A program made the position numbers and the translations under genes. Below, one piece after another: positions 58,235-64,000 of a DNA stretch of 64,000 bases. Numbering within the stretch: position 1 is the stretch's first letter; every line of letters begins with the position of its first letter. The DNA lies in NCBI GenBank assembly GCA_025057155.1, contig JANWYD010000010.1, positions 124,001-188,000 of the forward strand. Direction: 5' to 3'. Origin of the DNA: Chloroflexaceae bacterium (GTDB lineage: Bacteria > Chloroflexota > Chloroflexia > Chloroflexales > Chloroflexaceae). The notes under the pieces are model-generated. The model made no database searches. It saw nothing but the letters and a program-made list of their open reading frames with translations, and was not told the DNA's origin.

Positions 58235-59864
58235 TTGTATATACTGGAACTAGTTCTGGCCCTGAACTGGTCTCAAAGGCGATGCGCGGGTGATCCTGCT
58301 CGCGCACGATCACATACGTTACCCCGAACTCGTTGAGCAGCGCTCGACGCTCAGGCCGGGATGTGGCGGGATTGACCACCCGTTCCGCATTCTCACGTTT
58401 AGTAAAAAAGTCCAGCGTCCCGGCCCAGTGCGCCACATAGGCCCGTGCGTCGGACCAGACGGGGACATGCTGGTTGATTTCCAGCACGCCCAGCACCACA
58501 TCCTGATTGGTCGCATGGCTTCCCAGCCAGCGCAATGCGGCCACCTCATCCTGACTCAGGAAGTAAGGCTGGCTGTAGCGTGAGAGGTCGTAGAAGCGCC
58601 AGAACAAAATATAGACATTGGTCACGACGCACAGCCCCAGGATGGTTGCCAGAGCAGGCCGCGCCAGGCGTGGCGTGTGCGCGCGCAGCCATGGCCAGAT
58701 GCTCCGCTGGATGGCACGGGCAGCGAGGATGGCAATCGGCGCCTGCCAGCCCAGGAGCAGGTGGATCTGGAAGCTGAGCGGTAAGTAGATAAGCACGAAG
58801 TGGGCGAGGAACCATACCGCCACCAGCAGTTCGGCGTCGTCGCGGCTGCGGAGCATCCGCGGGCGGAAGGCGAGCAGGGCCAGCAGCAGGGGCAGACCCA
58901 TCAGGATCGGCAGATGCAGGGGTCCCGGCGTCCACGCCCCGGCATTGTCGAACTGCGCCAGCTTACCGCCCCAGGTGGCATCCGTCAGCACCAGGTAGGA
59001 AAGGTAGGCGGCCGGCGGAAGAGCGAAGGCCACGATGATCAGGCCAGCCTTGAACAGGAAAGCCGGGAAGCGGCGATCACGCCACCAGATCAAAAGCCAC
59101 CACAGGCCAAGCACGGCCCCGACAGTGAGCAGGTCGTAGGCATGCTGCAGGCCGATCAACGCCCCTACGATCCCGGCCAGCACGGCGTAGCGCAGTTGCT
59201 GGCGCTGCTGGGCATAGAGCGTCAGGCCGATCAGGGCAATAATCAGTGCCAGGGCCACGCCGAAGTGGGGAAAGGCCAGGGCGATGAAGAAGCTATTCGG
59301 CTCGGAAGTATAGATGTCGAAAGGGAACGGCGCATCAGGCAGACCCCGCATGTACTTGACGAAAATCCAGATGACGCCAAGCCCTCCGCCAAAGGCGAAC
59401 AATACGAACGCCAGACGTCGCTGAACATGATCGGGCACGGCAATGCAGAAAGAGGCATATGCACATGCCAGGAACAGGATTGTGGCAAAGATTCGTAAGA
59501 TCCCAAACACCGTGCCGAACTCCAGACCAAATAGCGCGCCAGCGCGACCGGCGCTCCACCAGAGTAAGTGGAAGAGCGCTGGCTCGTTCGGTTCGGGGGT
59601 AAGCCGGTTGGCCGCGAGGTTCTGGCGGCTCAGATCACGCATCCATGCGAAGTACTGGTTATGGTCGGGGATATTGAACATTACACCAGTAAAATGGCGG
59701 CCTGGCGGCGCGGTGGTGTAGGCAAAGATGAATGGCAGGCTGGTCAGAATCAAAACAACCGTTATGACAAAAGCGCAGAAACGCCAGCCGAAACCTGCCG
59801 AGTATTTTCTTGCGGCCTGATCCGCGACAGCCAACCGGTCTGGCAGAGATGGATGGAGCGACAT
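58146..59864 (-). CDS. GT39/GT-C-like multi-spanning membrane protein
   Basis: 572 residues with about twelve hydrophobic helices. The first outer loop is [26 protein letters not shown], with the DHNQY acids in the position of the GT-C catalytic loop. A soluble C-terminal part (about 460-572, [16 protein letters not shown]...) follows. It probably transfers a sugar from a polyprenyl donor. It overlaps the downstream hydrolase gene by 89 bp and lies three bases from the ligase gene. Confidence 0.8.
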   Translation of the reverse strand: MSLHPSLPDRLAVADQAARKYSAGFGWRFCAFVITVVLILTSLPFIFAYTTAPPGRHFTGVMFNIPDHNQYFAWMRDLSRQNLAANRLTPEPNEPALFHLLWWSAGRAGALFGLEFGTVFGILRIFATILFLACAYASFCIAVPDHVQRRLAFVLFAFGGGLGVIWIFVKYMRGLPDAPFPFDIYTSEPNSFFIALAFPHFGVALALIIALIGLTLYAQQRQQLRYAVLAGIVGALIGLQHAYDLLTVGAVLGLWWLLIWWRDRRFPAFLFKAGLIIVAFALPPAAYLSYLVLTDATWGGKLAQFDNAGAWTPGPLHLPILMGLPLLLALLAFRPRMLRSRDDAELLVAVWFLAHFVLIYLPLSFQIHLLLGWQAPIAILAARAIQRSIWPWLRAHTPRLARPALATILGLCVVTNVYILFWRFYDLSRYSQPYFLSQDEVAALRWLGSHATNQDVVLGVLEINQHVPVWSDARAYVAHWAGTLDFFTKRENAERVVNPATSRPERRALLNEFGVTYVIVREQDHPRIAFETSSGPELVPVYTNATVTIYRVQPADHPAVSQRLFVTTAVPA

Positions 59865-59867
59865 ACT

Positions 59868-61307
59868 TCAGACCTCCTGCGCGGGTGCTCTTGAGGCGGC
59901 AACGCTTTGCCGATCAACCATCCGCCTCACCACAATGAGCAATCCGAGAAAGAGCCAGCTATAGATCGCGTAGCGAAAGCCCGCGATGCTCTGGTTGTAG
60001 ACAAAGGGCAATACCCAGTCACCCAGCATCATTGAGACCTGCGCAGCGGCCCAGCCGGCCGTGGCGACAATGGCCACCGTGTGTAGCAGTCCGGGCGGCG
60101 CGATCTGCACTGTGCGCCAGCCATACCACAAACTGGCGCCCACGAACCAGAGCCAGAGCCCTAAGCCAACCACCCCGAACTGGGCCAGAATGTCGAAGTA
60201 GTTATTATGGGTCGAGCGGGCATCCCAGGGAAAGTAGGTCATGTTATAGGGTGCGTAGCCCCCCGGTCCGGTGCCGAAGAGCCAGTGCTCGCGCACGATC
60301 CCCAGGTTACGCTCCCAGATCTCCAGGCGTCCGCTGCTGCCTTCTTCGATGTTTGCAGCAGTTACTCTATCCAGGTAGGTCCGCCCCGGTCCGAGGACCG
60401 CAAAGGGGATAGTTATGATTAGCAGCATCACGAAGATTTTGCGCGAGTGCAGAAAGCTTAGCGCAAACAACCCCGCCAGGGTCGGGAGCCAGCCAGAGAC
60501 CCAGAGGGAGTTCTTAATCGCTGCCAGGTACAGATGCCAGCCGAGGAGCGTCACGCCCAGCAGTCTTCCATACCACGGCGTGTGCGGATAGACAAGCGCC
60601 AGTCCGGCCAGCGGCACTGCAAACCACAGTCCCCACAGTCCTTGATCGCTCAGAAATGGCTGGCGTATCCCGAAAAACTGGGTGAAAGTCATCATTGCGC
60701 CAGCGACGATGAATGACCATAGGTAAAACCAGATCTGCCAGGTCTGGTCAATGAAACGTGCAACCAGGAACGGAACCCACATCAGGGCCAGCAACGACAA
60801 TAACGAGGCGATCTGGACCAGGCGGAAGTTGCCCATGACGCTCCAGTTCAGGATCGGGTCGGCCCACAGGATGCCCCAGGGCAGGGAAATAATGCAAACG
60901 ACCATGAACGCCAGCAACACCCGGTTGAATGGTGTGGGTGTCACCTCCCATTTGCGCCGGGTCAGCATGCCGACCAGCCACAACCCGGTCAGCCCGAGCG
61001 TAATGACCATGCTGATAGGCATTTCGCTGGCATTGCCTACCGGCATATTGGCCGTGCGCATCGCGAGCGCTGTCAGGGGCAGGATCAGAACAATGGTCGC
61101 GAAATAGCGCGAGGCGAAGCTTATGGCGATCGGTAGCAGCGGGAGCACGACAAGCATCAGCGCCAGACGCGAGGTCCCGCGGGCGAGGATCATCCCGATC
61201 AGAACGCTGTAGGCGATCATGGCCACGATGACGGCAGACATAATGAGCCGCCGGGGGAGTGAGGGCAGCTCCTCCGGTCGTTCAAGCATATCAAGCCATC
61301 GCCACAT
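59868..61307 (-). CDS. O-antigen ligase/polymerase family membrane protein (Wzy/WaaL-like)
   Basis: 479 residues from ATG 61307 with AGGAG upstream; an in-frame start at 61331 overlaps the neighbour. About twelve membrane helices. The large outer loop contains the signature SSGRLEIWERNLGIVREHWLFGTGPGGYAPYN, then DARSTHNNYFDILAQFGVVGLGLW, the Wzy_C (PF04932) pattern with the conserved Arg and His. It polymerises repeat units or joins a glycan to a lipid or protein on the outer side of the membrane. Confidence 0.93.
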   Translation of the reverse strand: MWRWLDMLERPEELPSLPRRLIMSAVIVAMIAYSVLIGMILARGTSRLALMLVVLPLLPIAISFASRYFATIVLILPLTALAMRTANMPVGNASEMPISMVITLGLTGLWLVGMLTRRKWEVTPTPFNRVLLAFMVVCIISLPWGILWADPILNWSVMGNFRLVQIASLLSLLALMWVPFLVARFIDQTWQIWFYLWSFIVAGAMMTFTQFFGIRQPFLSDQGLWGLWFAVPLAGLALVYPHTPWYGRLLGVTLLGWHLYLAAIKNSLWVSGWLPTLAGLFALSFLHSRKIFVMLLIITIPFAVLGPGRTYLDRVTAANIEEGSSGRLEIWERNLGIVREHWLFGTGPGGYAPYNMTYFPWDARSTHNNYFDILAQFGVVGLGLWLWFVGASLWYGWRTVQIAPPGLLHTVAIVATAGWAAAQVSMMLGDWVLPFVYNQSIAGFRYAIYSWLFLGLLIVVRRMVDRQSVAASRAPAQEV

Positions 61308-61324
61308 GGATCGCTCCTGCCATC

Positions 61325-62266
61325 TCAGCACTGCTCGGGAAGCGGCGCTTGCCAGATATGGCGGCTGAGCGCCATCAGCAGCAATCCCCCGTCGCGTGCG
61401 AAGGCGTGTCCTGTGGGATGGCGCGCTGCGGTTGCCATCAGCATCAGACCGCCAATGGTAGCCTTGCCGAGAAAGATAAACTGCAGTCCCAGACCTAGCA
61501 GTACAGCAGCCGGGCGACCGTAGTGTTTGCGAAAGAAGCGCAGCTTGCTCCGATACAGTTCAAACTTCATCCGTGTCGCTGCCTGTTTGCTGCTCTGCCC
61601 GCCGAAGTGGATCACTTCCGACCCCGGCAGGTAGCACACCTTCCAGCCGGCCTGACGCGTGCGATAGCACCAGTCAACTTCCTCGGTGTACATAAAGTAG
61701 CGTTCGTCCATCAGCCCGACCTGGGGCAGGATGCTGCGCCGGATCATCAGCACTGCGCCATCAATCCAATCGGTGCTGTAGGCCAGTGTTCCGTCCGTTG
61801 TCGGATAGCGCCAGCGCAGGCGTAGTTTCTTGCCGAGCAGTTCGGTGAACAAGCTGGGAAACAATGCCCACGACGGTTGCAGAGAGCCGTCGGAATTGAG
61901 GAGGCGCGAACCGACGATTCCCACGTCCGGGTGAGCATCGAGAAAGTGCACCAGCGCTGCCAGTGAGCCGGGGCGCGCGATCGTGTCGCTGTTTAACAAC
62001 AGCACGTGCCGGCTGTCGCTGGCCCGGATGGCCTGGTTGTTCGCAACCGCGAAGCCCAGATTCTCCTTATTAGCGATGATACGCACCTCGGGGTATTGCT
62101 CTCGCACTGCCTCGACGCTTCCATCGCGGGAGGCGTTGTCCACTACCCACGTTTCGGCGGCAATCCCGGCGGTCGCCGCCGGCAGTGAGGCCAGGCAGTC
62201 CAGCAAGAGCTGGCGCGTGTTCCAGTTGACAATGATGATGGCCAGATCAGGCGTGTGGCGCGACAT
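61325..62266 (-). CDS. Glycosyltransferase family 2 (rhamnosyltransferase-like)
   Basis: 313 residues from ATG 62266, preceded by GAGGAG. LAIIIVNWNTRQLLLDCLASL and WVVDNASRDGSVEAVREQYP start the catalytic domain; LLLNSDTIARPGSLAALVHF includes the metal-binding acids, and DERYFMYTEEVDWCYRTRQAGWKV is the WbbL-like acceptor region. A C-terminal hydrophobic pair is present. Such enzymes often add rhamnose or a similar sugar to a lipid-linked chain. The start overlaps the end of the upstream GT4 gene by 20 bases. Confidence 0.93.
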   Translation of the reverse strand: MSRHTPDLAIIIVNWNTRQLLLDCLASLPAATAGIAAETWVVDNASRDGSVEAVREQYPEVRIIANKENLGFAVANNQAIRASDSRHVLLLNSDTIARPGSLAALVHFLDAHPDVGIVGSRLLNSDGSLQPSWALFPSLFTELLGKKLRLRWRYPTTDGTLAYSTDWIDGAVLMIRRSILPQVGLMDERYFMYTEEVDWCYRTRQAGWKVCYLPGSEVIHFGGQSSKQAATRMKFELYRSKLRFFRKHYGRPAAVLLGLGLQFIFLGKATIGGLMLMATAARHPTGHAFARDGGLLLMALSRHIWQAPLPEQC

Positions 62267-63467
62267 AGGCCAGGCTCCTCTGGGCAACGATGGCTTCGAT
62301 GAGGTCAACGAAGCGGGTTCCAATAGTTCGCCAGTCGTACCGTTCAGCCGCTGCGCGACGACCATTTGCACTTAATCGCGCGCGCTCCACGGGATGGGTG
62401 AGCAAACGCACGGTAGTTTCAGCAAAGGCCGCGGGGGTGTCGGCGATCATGAGATCCTGTCCAGGCACGAGGTCAAGCCCCTCGGCGCCTTTTGTGGTGC
62501 TGACTACCGGTGTGCCCAGGGCCAGGGCTTCAAGGATTTTCAAGCGTGTGCCCCCACCCTCGCGCAGAGGCACGACTTCGACTGCGCTGCGGGCGATCAG
62601 GGCGCGCACATCTTCAACATAACCGGTGAAAACGACCCCCTTCGACACTGGTAAAGCCGTTCGCTGTTCGACCGTGTTGTGTCCAGTAACCCGGAAGGTT
62701 GCCGCAGGGCGCTGGCGCTGGATCTGCGGAAAGATCTCCGTCAAAAAGAAGCGCACGGCATCGAAGTTGGCGGCATAGGTCAATGCACCGGGGTAGATCA
62801 GCGTGTCGGGCTCTGGATCGTACCGGTAGCCCTGACAGCCAATCAGATCAGCACCGTTGGGAACAATGCTGATTTCGACCGGCGTGTTGCCTGTTAGCCG
62901 GCGGGCCAGTGCCGCTTCGCGCTCGGACACCACGGTTACCGCGCTGAAGCCGCGCAGCAGATGGCGTACATAGCGCTGGTGTTGCAGCGCAGTGAGCAGG
63001 TAGCGCAGGCGTCGGTGCGGGCTGCGCTGCTTGCGGTAATGCTCGAGCAGATAGGCCAGTTCCAGCTCTTCCAGGATACGGGGCGCCCTCGCGACTCTGA
63101 GCGCGTATGGGGCCATATCGATTTGAAACGCGATGACGACATCGGGCTGCCACTGTCGTGTCGCGGTCTCGACGGCCCTGGCCAGTTCTGCGCTCCACGT
63201 GGCGCGTACCGAGGCCGGCTCTGGCACCACCAGACTGGTCAGATGGTCCGTCAGCCGTAGCGGGCGCCCTGGGCGTTCGACAGCGGTAATCGAAGCGCAC
63301 ATCTGTTGCAAGGCTTCGCGTCGAGCCAGTGTAGCCGGACCCTGCGTACAGGCAATCAGATGCACTTCGTGGCGCTTGGCCAGGTGACGCACCAGTTGCA
63401 TGATCCGCATGCGTGAGCCATTATCAGCAGGCTCAGGCCACCAGGTTGAGAGAGCGAGGATGCGCAT
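62247..63467 (-). CDS. Glycosyltransferase family 4
   Basis: 406 residues. MRILALSTWWPEPADNGSRMRIMQLVRHL is the start of the acceptor domain. The C-domain has DTLIYPGALTYAANFDAVRFFL and then PLREGGGTRLKILEALALGTPVVST, the GGGxRxKxLEA donor motif shared with the GT4 at 40301. Its start overlaps the stop of the next glycosyltransferase (63467) by one base, showing a tightly packed operon. Confidence 0.93.
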   Translation of the reverse strand: MRILALSTWWPEPADNGSRMRIMQLVRHLAKRHEVHLIACTQGPATLARREALQQMCASITAVERPGRPLRLTDHLTSLVVPEPASVRATWSAELARAVETATRQWQPDVVIAFQIDMAPYALRVARAPRILEELELAYLLEHYRKQRSPHRRLRYLLTALQHQRYVRHLLRGFSAVTVVSEREAALARRLTGNTPVEISIVPNGADLIGCQGYRYDPEPDTLIYPGALTYAANFDAVRFFLTEIFPQIQRQRPAATFRVTGHNTVEQRTALPVSKGVVFTGYVEDVRALIARSAVEVVPLREGGGTRLKILEALALGTPVVSTTKGAEGLDLVPGQDLMIADTPAAFAETTVRLLTHPVERARLSANGRRAAAERYDWRTIGTRFVDLIEAIVAQRSLAYVAPHA

Positions 63468-64000
63468 CAGGGTGTTTCCTTGTGGCTGTGATGAGAATCA
63501 GGTGTGGCAGGACGGGTCGGCGTAACCCCTGCCGCTATCCGGGCATGGACATTCTGCATCGTCTGGAAGCGGGCGTAACTTGCCAGCGTGCGTTCAGCCG
63601 TGGAGTGCCACGAAAACTGTCCGGCTCGGGCGTAGCCGAGGGTGCGCAGCCGTTCGGCTTCCTCCGGGTCGCTTAGCACCCGAGTAATCAATGCTGCCAG
63701 GGTGCAGTCGTCCTCGGCATCGCAGATCAGCGCAGCGCCCCCGGCGACTTCGGGGATCGATCCGCGATCCGAGGCAATCACCGGCGCGCCACAGGTCATC
63801 GCCTCCAGGATAGGGATGCCAAAGCCTTCGATCCACGAAGGAAAGACAAACGCCTCCGCCATACTGAAGAGGGTGATCAGGTCCTCACGGGGCGGCCGCA
63901 GGAGCAAGCGGGCATATCCGGCTGCCACGGCTTCCTGAACGATGGGGAGCGGCTGATGTCGTGCGAAGAAGACGATCACGTACTTCGAACGTATCTTGTC
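63467..64000 (-). CDS. Glycosyltransferase family 4 (N-terminus outside the window)
   Basis: The frame is open to the right edge, so only the C-terminal 177 residues are here. They hold the donor-binding domain: LRPPREDLITLFSMAEAFVFPSWIEGFGIPILEAMTCGAPVIASDRGS, followed by a helix-rich end (WHSTAERTLASYARF). The polysaccharide locus continues beyond the window. Confidence 0.88.
   Translation of the reverse strand, partial: DKIRSKYVIVFFARHQPLPIVQEAVAAGYARLLLRPPREDLITLFSMAEAFVFPSWIEGFGIPILEAMTCGAPVIASDRGSIPEVAGGAALICDAEDDCTLAALITRVLSDPEEAERLRTLGYARAGQFSWHSTAERTLASYARFQTMQNVHARIAAGVTPTRPATPDSHHSHKETP

Overview
The window reads as chromosome of a GC-rich (roughly 60-65 %) bacterium of the phylum Chloroflexota, most likely near the filamentous Chloroflexales (Roseiflexus/Chloroflexus group). 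This is inferred from the style of the proteins (a SufR-headed SUF operon, secreted proteins with Pro/Thr stalks ending in a YLPLV-like tail) and from the many short intergenic palindromes. No rRNA or other marker is present to fix the genus.

Region 1 (1-4.0 kb, + strand): the end of a cyclopropane-fatty-acid synthase-like methyltransferase, then a promoter-headed group for copper handling and cytochrome oxidase assembly: a small Cys/His membrane protein, a PCu(A)C copper chaperone lipoprotein, a Sco lipoprotein, a YtkA-like lipoprotein and a membrane protein. Region 2 (4.0-12.5 kb): a TIGR04282-type nucleotidyl/glycosyltransferase (-), tRNA-Cys with its own promoter and terminator, an epimerase/glycosyltransferase/methyltransferase group, a NarL-type regulator, a TPR/zinc-ribbon membrane protein and a stand-alone Clp-D2-like AAA+ ATPase. 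Region 3 (12.9-24.3 kb, + strand) is a sulfur block: sufR, sufC, sufD, sufS, sufU, sufB, a Rieske ferredoxin, a rhodanese, a second NifU-like scaffold, then cysM, a JAMM peptidase, a CysO-like sulfur carrier and a MoeZ-like E1-rhodanese. The last four genes match the carrier-protein-dependent cysteine pathway of actinobacteria. Region 4 (24.4-31.4 kb): a YidE-type transporter, a MIP18/SufT-like Fe-S factor, a YvcK/CofD protein, a glycosyltransferase, BioY, a candidate structured small RNA with its own promoter and terminator, and an OmpR-type regulator.

Region 5 (31.5-64.0 kb, all - strand) is a large cell-surface polysaccharide locus, still open at the right edge. It has a WcaJ-like initiating phosphotransferase, at least eight glycosyltransferases, three multi-spanning GT39-like proteins, an O-antigen ligase/polymerase, sugar-tailoring genes (Gfo/Idh oxidoreductase, flavin oxidoreductase, DegT aminotransferase, SIS isomerase, UDP-GlcNAc 2-epimerase), two hexapeptide acyltransferases, a polysaccharide-deacetylase-like protein, a B12-type radical SAM enzyme, an SMR-type transporter and two secreted surface proteins sharing a C-terminal motif. 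No Wzx flippase, Wzz co-polymerase or outer-membrane export protein is seen in the window.

Intergenic DNA is rich in palindrome families (five are described), a 173-bp element with 18-bp terminal inverted repeats, and a ~150-bp composite element of nested hairpins. These, the candidate small RNA at 30.3-30.5 kb and the cysO-mec-moeZ-cysM group are the most interesting parts. All functions are read from translated sequence and remembered family motifs; no database search was run.
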